Shown piece after piece: positions 9,162 through 17,166 of a stretch of 28,390 nt of DNA. The stretch's first letter is position 1. Every line of letters begins with the position of its first letter. The stretch spans positions 1 through 28,390 of the IMG/VR virus record IMGVR_UViG_3300047274_000027; one strand, 5' to 3'. A program made the position numbers and the translations under genes. The notes beneath the pieces were generated by a model, which worked only from the letters and a program-made list of their open reading frames with translations, was not told the origin of the DNA and did not search any database. Source of the stretch: a virus.

Positions 9162-12100
9162 TTGTTTGTTGATAAAGACCTCAAAAAGCATCTTGATACA
9201 TCTGCAGTAATTAAAAACCAATCCCTGGTTGTAGCAGAGTGGAACATGAACATTGCCACCAATATTGCTAAGGTTGGCAACTATAAGTATCGACCATATG
9301 AAAGCGTTGCACTTGCAGCAGGATTGCGATCAGTCTACTCAACCCTAAACAACGCATTTGACCAGAACGATACAGGAAACTTTTACACAGGTGCTACAGA
9401 TAGCGACATCACTATTGATGGTGGCTATGATGATTCAGACCAGCTAATGGTTTTTAGCAGACCAAAGCAAAAGGAAAAACTTCTATATTCGCTAGAGAGC
9501 TGCTTTGAAAGGTTTAGACCAAGATCTGGAATCAACAAGCTTCGCTGGTTCGATAGCTCATATTCCCATTTCTCTAACGCAAACCTCTCAACGAGGCCAA
9601 GATACTACATGGCACATAAAGACGACCCATTTAAATACTGGTCTTCTTATAGAATGGATGGCAATTCAGAAAGGGGAATCGCCAACACGTCTAGGAAATT
9701 TTCTGGTTTAAACTATATTGATGACGCTGCTCCGTTTGTAGTATATTCTAGCCCTGTTCCAGCAAATAGGCTGGTTGTAAAAATGCAAACAAATGTCGGA
9801 ACCACAAATCTGGGACCGTTTAAGAATAGTTTTGGTGAGTTTTCAGATCCATTTTTTGGAGATGAAAATAGAACTGTTCCACAACGTTGGAAGATTCAAT
9901 ACTTAAGCAATGGCTCTTGGCAAGACGCAATTTCATTTAATGAGTTTTCTGTAAGATCTGATGGAACACAGGTTATCGGTGCAGACGGCTATGTTGAAAT
10001 AGCTTTTGGCTTGTTGATTCCAGAGCAATACAAGAATAACTTTGTGCTTTATAATACAATATCTTCATCATTTGCTTTGCCAGTTGAGGCAGAAATAGGC
10101 CAGGCATGGCTAGTTGCCAGTGGCACTAACGACCCAGGAACTATTCACGTCTGGACGGCTAATGGATTTAAAACATTTGCTGCACGGTACGGCTGGTCTT
10201 TGCTAGACTCAGAAATGTCGTCGTCATTGACGGTTGCAACAAAACTAGTGTCTCCAGACAGCTTCCTAGACCCAGTATCATCTAAGACAGTTTATAGAGA
10301 GTTTCAGTATATTTCTGGAATAAGAATTGTAGTTGATACAATGGTAAAACCAGAATCAACCCTAGACCTGATTGAAATGTCTCCACGGTTGGTTGCTGAT
10401 CTTACAGACAAGACATCATCATTCTCAGTAAATAAAACTGCTTCAGATCTTGGGGTTAGCGGTCTGCCTGTTGGCCAGCTTTTAGCAGGAACAGGAGACC
10501 TTACTCTTTTCGACTATGACCTAGCTTTTTCTAAAACAAATACAGATAGCATAGTTGCAAACTACGCATCTCAAAGCATACAAATTAAATTTTATGAGGC
10601 AATTTTTGACGTGCCTCAGTACAATTACCTTGGCAACCTTACAGGTAAAGCAAACTACTATGTGCCAATTAAAACTATGTTTACAGAAGGCTTCCCATCT
10701 ATTGACTCAAACACCAGAAACGTGCAGCTAAGTCTTAGAGATAAGTTCTTTTATTTTGAATTTTTGACGGCACCGCAGCTGTTTATCCAAAACGTATCTT
10801 TAAGCTATGCAGTCTCAACCATTCTAGACTACATTGGTTTTTCTAATTATGTCTTTAAGAGGCTTCCAGACGAAGAAGATCCAGTTATCCCATTTTTCTT
10901 TGTCAAGCCAGAAACCTCTGTTGCACAAGTTCTGCAAGATTTGGCAATTTCGACTCAAACAACTATGTTCTTTGACGAATACAATAATTTTGTTGTAATG
11001 AGTAAAAACTATATGTTGCCATCATCTGATAGTAGAGCACTAGATATGGTGTTTACTGGCTCTAAAGATTTTGAATCAGATGGAGTTTACTCTAACAAGC
11101 CAACTAACGGAGACTCGCCACTGGCAAACATCATTGAGATTGCATCTCAGGACAACCAGGTGTATAATGACGGATCCATTCAGTATACCCATAGATATAT
11201 CCAGAGATCGATTGGAAAGCTTAGTCAGGCATCGTTTACTGAAAAGGATCAGACCTGGATATACAAGCCAGCACTCTTGTGGGAGATTGCCCCAGAAGAG
11301 AGTGCGAAGTCGATTAACAACGAGGTATCGTCAGTTTCAAACTATGCACTTACGGCTGTTCCACTAAATTCTGATCTGCCAGACAAAGAACCAACTGTTT
11401 CTAATAACAAAATTCTCTATAACACAATAGATTTGGGAGAGGCAGTCTTCTGGCTAGGAAGATACAATGGATATCTGTACGCAAATGGTGAAATAATTAA
11501 ATTTGACGCAATTCAATATACAATTCCTGGATTCACCGCAGAAGATGGCACAAGCAATTTTTGGATTTCTAGCGTTAGGGAGTATCAAAAATACTTCTCT
11601 ATGATTCCGTTTAATGGCAAGCTTTACCCAACTGGGCTTGTAAGGATTTACTGTGAGCCACACTACCAAACAATTGGAAACATCACACAAATGAAGAGCG
11701 GAAATGTTGCCAAGCACGGTCGTGGCCAGTTCGGTACGCCAGTAGTCTATCACCATGCTGGGCTCAACGCTCATTGGACTGATAACAATAATGTTCACGC
11801 ATGCAAGATGCAGACAGAATATCTGTTTGGCACTCAGGCATTTTCTGGAACACTTGACGATACAATCGCTGGCGATTCTCCTTCTGTAGCAATTAGATTA
11901 AGTAGAAACGGAATTATCAAAAACTTTTTGAGTGCTACCTATAATTCAGAGTCTGACGTAAGCTCTCTATATTCTACACAGACTGGAACTGTTCAGTCAT
12001 CAGCTTTGGTTATGCAAGGCGGTAGCTTCTTTAGTACAGAAACTCCATTGCAGTATGTGTCTTATGTCCATAAGCCTTTGTCTAATAACTTTAAGCATTT

Positions 12101-13511
12101 CGGAACTAGGATGCGAATTGTTGGAAGAGTAGAGAATGACTCCAATAATACCCAGACTCCATCTGGATCAATGCCATACTTTGTATCTCAAAACGCTACG
12201 CCAGACAAGTCCCCAGTTATTGGTGGTGGCTCTGGAGGTCTTGGAATTTTTATAAACCCAACAAAGAATACTGGATATTTCTTTGAAATGGTTGCTCTAG
12301 CTAGCACAAATGTTGACGACATTGAGTCAATCGCTGACGTAATATTTTACAAGGTCCAGGCATCAGACGGCAAAGCTATTCCAATAAAGCTGTGGTCTGG
12401 CATAGCAGGCAACGTAGTTGATGATGGAAACTTTACAGGCCAATATAGAATTACAGCTGAAGAAAGACCAACGGTCTATGATATTGCTATTGAGTATCAG
12501 GACATTGGAAAGATCAGAAGGTTCTATCTTTACATTAATAATAGCCTTGTCCAGATTGTTGATGATACTGACCCTCTACCAATTTATAACAATATGGCAC
12601 TTTTTGTTAGGGGTACGTCAAAGTGTATGTTTGAAAATGTGTATGCTATCACTGCAAACTATGCACAAAACACAGCAACAACATTTAACCTGCCGTCATC
12701 GTCGGTATTTTCAAACAAAGCAATAACTGTAAATGATACATTTAGAAAATATGCAATTAGCGGAATGGTAGAATCGTCCTATCTATCAAATATTAGCCCT
12801 GCTCAGCCACCATCATACGACATGTATTTCGAAGAGTTTGGAACCATCATGAGAGAAGCAGCCTATATGAATGTAAGGTACGAGGTGTTTCCAGCACTGA
12901 CAGCACAGATATCGCCAACATTTAGCAGCCTAAAGAGCTATGCAGTTTCAGGTTTTACTGCTGGGGCATATGGAGCAGAGTTCCTAATTTTTAATACTAC
13001 TGATGCACCAATCAGCCTAGATGAAACCAGTGGAAACTATTTAAGAATTCAGGGTGCAACCATAACCCAAGAATCAGACAACGAGCTAACTGTTGATGAG
13101 TATTTTGCAAAGACAGGAAGTTTTAGCGACCAAGAGATTTCTTTTGGAAACTCACTAATATTTTCACCAGCAAAGCAACAGAAGCTTTTTTACGATATCA
13201 AAAATAGCAGAATAACCTATGGAAAGAATGCTTTTAGCTTGGCTGCACCTTATATTCAGAGCCACGATGAGGCTTGGAACCTGATGGGATGGCTTACTAA
13301 AAAGATCATGAAGCCTAGACTTTCCGTTGGCCTTAAAGTTTTTTCAAATCCAACAATTCAGCTAGGAGACATCGTTAGCATTGACTACAAAGACAGCTCT
13401 AGAGATGTTGTTATTTCTAGTGACAAGAAGTTTGTGGTGTACAATATTTCTCATACCAGAAATCCTGAAGGTCCAGAGATGACGGTTTACCTAAGCGAGG
13501 TTGGTGAATAA
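9162..13511 (+). CDS. Baseplate hub / tail-tip protein with embedded lectin-like domain
   Basis: A 1,449-residue tail-tip protein. A segment at about 10905-10990 (ETSVAQVLQDLAISTQTTMF, then FDEYNNFVV) resembles tail hub (gp27/Tal-like) domains, and the C-terminus (13318-13508; SNPTIQLGDIVSIDY, then ISHTRNPEGPEMTVYLSE) has the look of a hub-domain end. Between them, at about 12025-12660, lies a concanavalin A/LamG-like beta sandwich (GIFINPTKNTGYFFE, YDIAIEYQD, FYLYINNSLVQIVDD), plausibly for carbohydrate or receptor binding. Start: TTG 9162, 6 bases after the GAGG ending the previous gene; a later ATG at 9246 would cut conserved-looking N-terminal sequence. The stop overlaps the next ATG by 1 base (TAATG). 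Structural assignment is likely; the receptor role is inference. Confidence 0.75.
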   Translation: MFVDKDLKKHLDTSAVIKNQSLVVAEWNMNIATNIAKVGNYKYRPYESVALAAGLRSVYSTLNNAFDQNDTGNFYTGATDSDITIDGGYDDSDQLMVFSRPKQKEKLLYSLESCFERFRPRSGINKLRWFDSSYSHFSNANLSTRPRYYMAHKDDPFKYWSSYRMDGNSERGIANTSRKFSGLNYIDDAAPFVVYSSPVPANRLVVKMQTNVGTTNLGPFKNSFGEFSDPFFGDENRTVPQRWKIQYLSNGSWQDAISFNEFSVRSDGTQVIGADGYVEIAFGLLIPEQYKNNFVLYNTISSSFALPVEAEIGQAWLVASGTNDPGTIHVWTANGFKTFAARYGWSLLDSEMSSSLTVATKLVSPDSFLDPVSSKTVYREFQYISGIRIVVDTMVKPESTLDLIEMSPRLVADLTDKTSSFSVNKTASDLGVSGLPVGQLLAGTGDLTLFDYDLAFSKTNTDSIVANYASQSIQIKFYEAIFDVPQYNYLGNLTGKANYYVPIKTMFTEGFPSIDSNTRNVQLSLRDKFFYFEFLTAPQLFIQNVSLSYAVSTILDYIGFSNYVFKRLPDEEDPVIPFFFVKPETSVAQVLQDLAISTQTTMFFDEYNNFVVMSKNYMLPSSDSRALDMVFTGSKDFESDGVYSNKPTNGDSPLANIIEIASQDNQVYNDGSIQYTHRYIQRSIGKLSQASFTEKDQTWIYKPALLWEIAPEESAKSINNEVSSVSNYALTAVPLNSDLPDKEPTVSNNKILYNTIDLGEAVFWLGRYNGYLYANGEIIKFDAIQYTIPGFTAEDGTSNFWISSVREYQKYFSMIPFNGKLYPTGLVRIYCEPHYQTIGNITQMKSGNVAKHGRGQFGTPVVYHHAGLNAHWTDNNNVHACKMQTEYLFGTQAFSGTLDDTIAGDSPSVAIRLSRNGIIKNFLSATYNSESDVSSLYSTQTGTVQSSALVMQGGSFFSTETPLQYVSYVHKPLSNNFKHFGTRMRIVGRVENDSNNTQTPSGSMPYFVSQNATPDKSPVIGGGSGGLGIFINPTKNTGYFFEMVALASTNVDDIESIADVIFYKVQASDGKAIPIKLWSGIAGNVVDDGNFTGQYRITAEERPTVYDIAIEYQDIGKIRRFYLYINNSLVQIVDDTDPLPIYNNMALFVRGTSKCMFENVYAITANYAQNTATTFNLPSSSVFSNKAITVNDTFRKYAISGMVESSYLSNISPAQPPSYDMYFEEFGTIMREAAYMNVRYEVFPALTAQISPTFSSLKSYAVSGFTAGAYGAEFLIFNTTDAPISLDETSGNYLRIQGATITQESDNELTVDEYFAKTGSFSDQEISFGNSLIFSPAKQQKLFYDIKNSRITYGKNAFSLAAPYIQSHDEAWNLMGWLTKKIMKPRLSVGLKVFSNPTIQLGDIVSIDYKDSSRDVVISSDKKFVVYNISHTRNPEGPEMTVYLSEVGE

Positions 13512-14002
13512 TGGTCAGTGCAGTTCCAAACATTCCTTCTATCCAGTCTAGCTCTTTGGCATCTCCAGCTACCAAAAAGGCAGAGCCAGATAGAATTCTG
13601 ATGGACAGTCAGAACACTCCAGTATCAGCAATTCCTCAGCTCCTTTTGGAGAACATTGGTGGGCAAGAGCTTTTGAGCTTGTCTAGGCACGATTTGGTAA
13701 ATGGTCAAAGCATCGTATACCGACCAATTAAAAATTTGGCAGATCTATCTAATCGCTACGGACCACAAAACCTGGTAGCCTTGCAGTCGCCAGGAAATGT
13801 AATTTTTAACAATTTCTCAATCAAGCTAGGCGACAAGGTTCCAGATAGTGGAACAGGTCCAAATGGAGAGATTGTATACATAGAAGAAATAACAAATAAT
13901 TTAGTTATTAATGTGTTCAACATGGCAGAAGACGAGCAGGTAGAAGTTGAAATATTAGTGTCTGGCTTGGTGCAGGATGATACAATAGAGGTTGGAGAAT
14001 AA
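13511..14002 (+). CDS. Tail/baseplate-associated protein of unknown function
   Basis: A 163-residue protein between the hub-like protein and a probable baseplate or fibre protein. No family was recognised. The first 30 or so residues are Ser/Ala/Pro-rich and probably unstructured. The rest alternates short beta-type segments (IVYRPIKNLADL, NLVALQSPGNVIFNNFSI, EIVYIEEITNNLVINVF) and ends with an acidic tail (EVGE). There is no signal peptide or membrane segment. TAATG coupling at both ends (13511 and 14002) places it in the tail operon. A structural tail-tip role is inferred from position alone. Confidence 0.5.
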   Translation: MVSAVPNIPSIQSSSLASPATKKAEPDRILMDSQNTPVSAIPQLLLENIGGQELLSLSRHDLVNGQSIVYRPIKNLADLSNRYGPQNLVALQSPGNVIFNNFSIKLGDKVPDSGTGPNGEIVYIEEITNNLVINVFNMAEDEQVEVEILVSGLVQDDTIEVGE

Positions 14003-15165
14003 TGATTACAGAAACTGGAAAAAACATTTTAGCCAAATACATGATTGGCCAAGCACCTGCATACGCCTCATACCTATCTTTCGGCAGTGGTCCAAAAGCG
14101 TTGTCATCATCTGAGCAATTTAGCAATGACCCAAATTCAACCTCTATGAAGTTTGAAATGTTTAGGTCTCCCATTGTGTCTAGAGGATATGTCACACAAA
14201 ATCTAACTGATGAGAATGGCGTAATTCAGCTAGACCCAGAAACCCAAGAGCCAATTAAGTATTCTGAAATTGTATTTACGGCCCAGCTCCCCACGGACGA
14301 ACGCTACGAAATTACTGAAGTTGGGGTATGGTCTGCAGGAGGTAATCCATCTGCAGGATCCAACGATAGTAGAATGCTGTTTGCATTTAGCGAGTCAGAA
14401 AACTGGGAACATCACACAGCCCTTACTGCGGTCCCAGCACCAAAAATTACGGCTGCACTAGATGAAGCAAATGAGCAAAATACTATTGAGGTTACCCAGA
14501 AGGTGTTTCAGGCTAATTCAGATAATACTGCCCTAGATGCTCCAGTCAGATACCAGAGAAATGAGCGTCCACGATTTTTGAATAACTCGCTGTTTGTTAG
14601 AGGCGACGTTTCTTCTGTATCTGGTACAGGTAGCTCCATGACCGCAAGTGGTGAGCATGTTCACCTAAATGGAGTAAGTCTAAATCTGGATAAAAATTCT
14701 GGATCTGACGAGATTAGGATTGCATTCTCGTTAATTAATAAGTTTTCTACATCGGAAAGCCCAAGCGATGTAAAGATCATCGTTGAGTTTTCTACACCAG
14801 AAGATGGTGGCTCTCCACAGTATGCAAGGCTAAAGGCACACCTTACCTCAGTATCTGACGGATTTAGCACCAATAGGTACTTTGTCGTTTCAAAAAAGAT
14901 AGAGGACTTGGAAAAGAGCCAGTCATTTAGCTGGCAGTCAGCAACGGTAGTAAAAATCTATGCGTCTATCATTGACGACGGTGAGCCATCAGAAGACTTC
15001 TACCTTGCCTTTGATGGCATCAGGCTAGAAAATCTTACCACACAGAACCCACTTTATGGTCTTGTCGGATATACTCAGGTAAAAACAGAGTCTGGCCTGC
15101 CAATTATTAAGCAGCCAAACACCTCAAACCTTTTAGAGTTTAGATTTGCCATGGATGTGCAATAA
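14002..15165 (+). CDS. Baseplate or tail-fibre structural protein
   Basis: A 387-residue protein. Its N-terminus (ITETGKNILAKYMIGQAPAY, then a short Gly/Ser stretch) resembles the start of minor tail or fibre proteins in large phages, where this part joins the baseplate. Further on, YEITEVGVWSAGG is typical of phage fibre and baseplate connector proteins. The C-terminal half (about 14580-15160) is beta-rich with an FYLAFDGIRLEN segment suggestive of a jelly-roll or carbohydrate-binding fold. It starts and ends with 1-base TAATG overlaps. Function is inferred from position and these resemblances. Confidence 0.6.
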   Translation: MITETGKNILAKYMIGQAPAYASYLSFGSGPKALSSSEQFSNDPNSTSMKFEMFRSPIVSRGYVTQNLTDENGVIQLDPETQEPIKYSEIVFTAQLPTDERYEITEVGVWSAGGNPSAGSNDSRMLFAFSESENWEHHTALTAVPAPKITAALDEANEQNTIEVTQKVFQANSDNTALDAPVRYQRNERPRFLNNSLFVRGDVSSVSGTGSSMTASGEHVHLNGVSLNLDKNSGSDEIRIAFSLINKFSTSESPSDVKIIVEFSTPEDGGSPQYARLKAHLTSVSDGFSTNRYFVVSKKIEDLEKSQSFSWQSATVVKIYASIIDDGEPSEDFYLAFDGIRLENLTTQNPLYGLVGYTQVKTESGLPIIKQPNTSNLLEFRFAMDVQ

Positions 15166-15623
15166 TGGCCGATAGCAGGATTAAGAAGGTTATCATAAAT
15201 AAGGCATCCTTGCCAGCGTTAAATGGTGACTTAGAAAAGTATGTTGTTCGGTATAGGGTAATTTCCGAAGACAGGAACAGAATTTCGCACTGGTCTCCAC
15301 AATTTTATATTTCTCCAAACCCATTAATACCTGGCTCGGCTACTACTGCTATTATCGTAAAAGTCGATAACTCAATTGTTGTAACTTGGCCAATTGATGA
15401 TGATAGCGAGGTCCTAGCATCTGATGTTTTTGTTGCATGGGGAACCCAGCCTGGATCAGTCGGATCTTATGAGTACCACGCCACAGTGACAGCAAACTCT
15501 ACTACTATCCCAATTCCTAGTGGGAAGGTATCGGTAGATGTAAAGATTCAGCTAGCCGTATACCCAAGAAAGCTGGTAGAGTCTAGAATTATTTCAGAAT
15601 CTGGTGTTCAGGCACTGGTTTAG
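15165..15623 (+). CDS. Small tail protein, possible fibronectin III-like fold
   Basis: A 152-residue beta-rich protein. YVVRYRVISEDRNRISHWSP and SIVVTWPID resemble the strand pattern of fibronectin type III domains, which decorate many phage tail proteins; the match is by eye and weak. It is translationally coupled to the preceding gene by TAATG at 15163-15167. An 18-base gap with a TATAATATAAT element follows, so the main tail transcription unit may effectively end here. Confidence 0.5.
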   Translation: MADSRIKKVIINKASLPALNGDLEKYVVRYRVISEDRNRISHWSPQFYISPNPLIPGSATTAIIVKVDNSIVVTWPIDDDSEVLASDVFVAWGTQPGSVGSYEYHATVTANSTTIPIPSGKVSVDVKIQLAVYPRKLVESRIISESGVQALV

Positions 15624-15637
15624 TGGTATAATATAAT
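15624..15637 (+). promoter_or_regulatory. Extended -10 element TGGTATAATATAAT ahead of the 15642 gene
   Basis: The spacer between the TAG at 15623 and the ATG at 15642 holds two overlapping TATAAT boxes (15627-15632 and 15632-15637) preceded by the extended -10 TGn. The -35 match is weak (TGTTCA at 15605-15610, 16-base spacer). No Shine-Dalgarno is visible before the ATG, so transcription starting about 7 bases past the box would give a leader of 0-3 bases. The same TATAATATA string precedes genes at 18393 and 25342. Confidence 0.6.
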
Positions 15638-15641
15638 AACT

Positions 15642-16085
15642 ATGTCAAGAGTTCCAGTACCAGAGCGAGGTCAGCCACTAGACCTTTCATACATCAGCCT
15701 TCTTGCTGAGGCTATTAATGATATGTCGGCACAGCTATCGCCATCAAATAATAGATATGTCACAATTGACACTCCTGCGGATGGAAAGCAAAGCACCCTT
15801 TCGTCTGGCGTAAAGATTAATGCTGCCTACGTTCAGGTTGCAAACAGTAGCACAGTTCTTGCTGGATCTGAGCAGACTTTTCAGTACATCTTCCCAGCTG
15901 AATATAAGTATGCCCCAGTAGCAACGGCAACTCCTGTAAATGCTGGCGGTACACCAGCAGGTAGAGAAATCTCCGTCATCCTTAAAAATGTTACGACTTC
16001 TCGTGTTGATGGGGTTATAAAGTACAATGCTAGCGGTGACGTTACAATTGGTGTAAACATCATAATCGTGGGTATCCCAAACTAA
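15642..16085 (+). CDS. Tail tip / fibre accessory protein
   Basis: A 147-residue protein. The N-terminal 35 residues look like a short helical attachment segment (RGQPLDLSYISLLAEAINDM), followed by a beta-sandwich-like region (TFQYIFPAEYKYAPVATATP, VILKNVTTSRVDGVIKY) ending in the hydrophobic VNIIIVGIPN. This layout is frequent in small fibre or tip proteins of aquatic and actinobacterial phages. No enzyme motif is seen. It appears to have its own promoter immediately upstream and no Shine-Dalgarno. Structural role inferred. Confidence 0.55.
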   Translation: MSRVPVPERGQPLDLSYISLLAEAINDMSAQLSPSNNRYVTIDTPADGKQSTLSSGVKINAAYVQVANSSTVLAGSEQTFQYIFPAEYKYAPVATATPVNAGGTPAGREISVILKNVTTSRVDGVIKYNASGDVTIGVNIIIVGIPN

Positions 16086-16086
16086 A

Positions 16087-16626
16087 ATGAAAAAAGGCGG
16101 ACCGCTCTCCAGGGGGGACTATAATTCCGCACCTGTAATACCAGGAAACAAAAAGGTGTGGTTTTTAAACGGTGATCTTGTGCGGATTCACCATATCAAT
16201 AGGTCAAACGGAATAATGTCTGTTTATAACATTATTCATGACAGAATTGAAAGCTGCCTGGTTAGTGATTTTAATAAGAATAAGGAGAGGGCTTATACTG
16301 TTGGCGAGACTGCTGCACTAGTAAATCGTCATAAAAAGTATATGCCAAGCCTGATGGGTCGTGGAGTTATTCCTTTTCCTATGGGTAGTCAAAAGGGTGG
16401 AGCACGAGGCTGGCAGGTAAGAAGTTATTATTCAGAGTCGCAAGTTCGTGAAATTCGTGATATACTTGCTTCCTATCATATGGGTAGGCCCAGAAAAGAT
16501 AGGCTTATAACAAACGACATAACTCCATCGCCACAAGAGTTGACAAGGCGTATGGGTGATGGTATACTGACTTATACAAGGACCGAAGACGGACGCTTTA
16601 TCCCAATCTGGTCTGAATCAATATAG
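16087..16626 (+). CDS. MerR-like helix-turn-helix DNA-binding protein with AT-hook-like motif
   Basis: A 179-residue protein at the boundary of the tail and replication modules. The centre (about residues 70-130; YTVGETAALVNRHKKYMPSL, then RSYYSESQVREIRDILAS) has the MerR/excisionase-type winged-helix layout: helix-turn-helix, wing, then a YYSESQVREI helix. Immediately after, GRPRK (residues 133-137) resembles an AT-hook core that would contact AT-rich minor groove. The first 65 residues form a small beta-type region; the last 30 (ILTYTRTEDGRFIPIW) look like another small beta unit. There is no Shine-Dalgarno; the ATG lies one base after the upstream stop, so it is probably coupled. The position suggests control of the replication module, whose first strong promoter lies inside this gene's 3' end. 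Specific targets are unknown. Confidence 0.65.
   Translation: MKKGGPLSRGDYNSAPVIPGNKKVWFLNGDLVRIHHINRSNGIMSVYNIIHDRIESCLVSDFNKNKERAYTVGETAALVNRHKKYMPSLMGRGVIPFPMGSQKGGARGWQVRSYYSESQVREIRDILASYHMGRPRKDRLITNDITPSPQELTRRMGDGILTYTRTEDGRFIPIWSESI
16540..16568 (+). promoter_or_regulatory. Sigma70-type promoter TTGACA-N17-TATACT
   Basis: A perfect TTGACA (16540-16545), a 17-base spacer ending in the extended -10 TGG, then TATACT (16563-16568). Transcription would start near 16575 and give a leader of about 75 bases before the start at 16649. It lies inside the 3' end of the MerR-like gene. This is the best consensus match in the window and a good candidate for driving the helicase operon. Confidence 0.6.
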
Positions 16627-16648
16627 TTTCTTGAAAGGAAACATGGGT

Positions 16649-16858
16649 ATGGAAAACGAAAACACTAAAGTACGAGTTGCACTAGGTTATACTCTCAATC
16701 TGGGTAACTTTCAGTCGCTACGCATAGACCTTGAAGTATCGGACAATAAGCGTGATGGCGAGAATACCAACGATGCCTTTGAGCGTGTCTACTCTTTTGT
16801 TGAGGACAAGCTAGCAGAAAAGGTAAAGGAAGCTTCGCAGGAGATTGAGAGTAAGTAG
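16649..16858 (+). CDS. Small conserved-looking phage protein, unknown function
   Basis: A 69-residue acidic protein; I know of no function. The first half is a beta-type segment (TKVRVALGYTLNLGNFQSLR, then IDLEVSDN); the second half is a helix (AFERVYSFVEDKLAEKVKEA). Start choice: AGGAA at 16636-16640 lies 8 bases before ATG 16649 but only 2 before ATG 16643, so 16649 is favoured. The stop overlaps the next GTG by one base (TAGTG). The upstream promoter at 16540 and its place ahead of two replication genes suggest an early role. Confidence 0.6.
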   Translation: MENENTKVRVALGYTLNLGNFQSLRIDLEVSDNKRDGENTNDAFERVYSFVEDKLAEKVKEASQEIESK

Positions 16859-17166
16859 TGGCAGATCGCAAAGACCGAATGGCTTTGCTGAGCAGATTTA
16901 ACAAGCACTATCAGTTCAAGTACAACGTAAAGCCAACTTATAATCTGTGGGCAGAGCAATGGGCTGCAGATGCCCTAATTGAATCTTATGGGTTAAGCAC
17001 GTGCTACGAGCTCCTAGAGTATTACTTTGAGTCTGCACAAAGACCAGACTGGAAGTATTTTTCCAACTTTGCCCACGAGATTGTCGTGGCAAAGCAGAAT
17101 TATGAATCAGATAAAAAAGAGCGTGAGCAACGCAGACAACTAGCAAAGAAGTGGCTAAATGAGTAA
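16858..17166 (+). CDS. Hypothetical protein next to helicase; possible helicase-loader role
   Basis: A 102-residue, mostly helical protein with many aromatic residues (NLWAEQWAADALIESYG, YELLEYYFESAQRPDWKYF) and a charged C-terminal helix (DKKEREQRRQLAKKW). No family was firmly recognised. Small helical proteins encoded directly before a phage DnaB often act as loaders or replication accessory proteins, so that role is a guess from position. GTG start at 16858 overlaps the previous stop by one base; the stop overlaps the helicase ATG by 8 bases (ATGAGTAA). Confidence 0.5.
   Translation: MADRKDRMALLSRFNKHYQFKYNVKPTYNLWAEQWAADALIESYGLSTCYELLEYYFESAQRPDWKYFSNFAHEIVVAKQNYESDKKEREQRRQLAKKWLNE

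Noticed and set aside
16069-16079. Inverted repeat TGGGTATCCCA at the end of the tail region, possible terminator
   Set aside because: The stem is only four base pairs with a three-base loop and no U-run directly follows.
16120-16125. TATAAT box inside the MerR-like gene
   Set aside because: No -35 at a sensible distance, and no start codon or gene boundary nearby that it would serve.
16631-16648. Earlier starts (TTG 16631, ATG 16643) for the 69-residue protein
   Set aside because: These bases contain or closely abut the AGGAA ribosome-binding site, which is correctly spaced only for ATG 16649.
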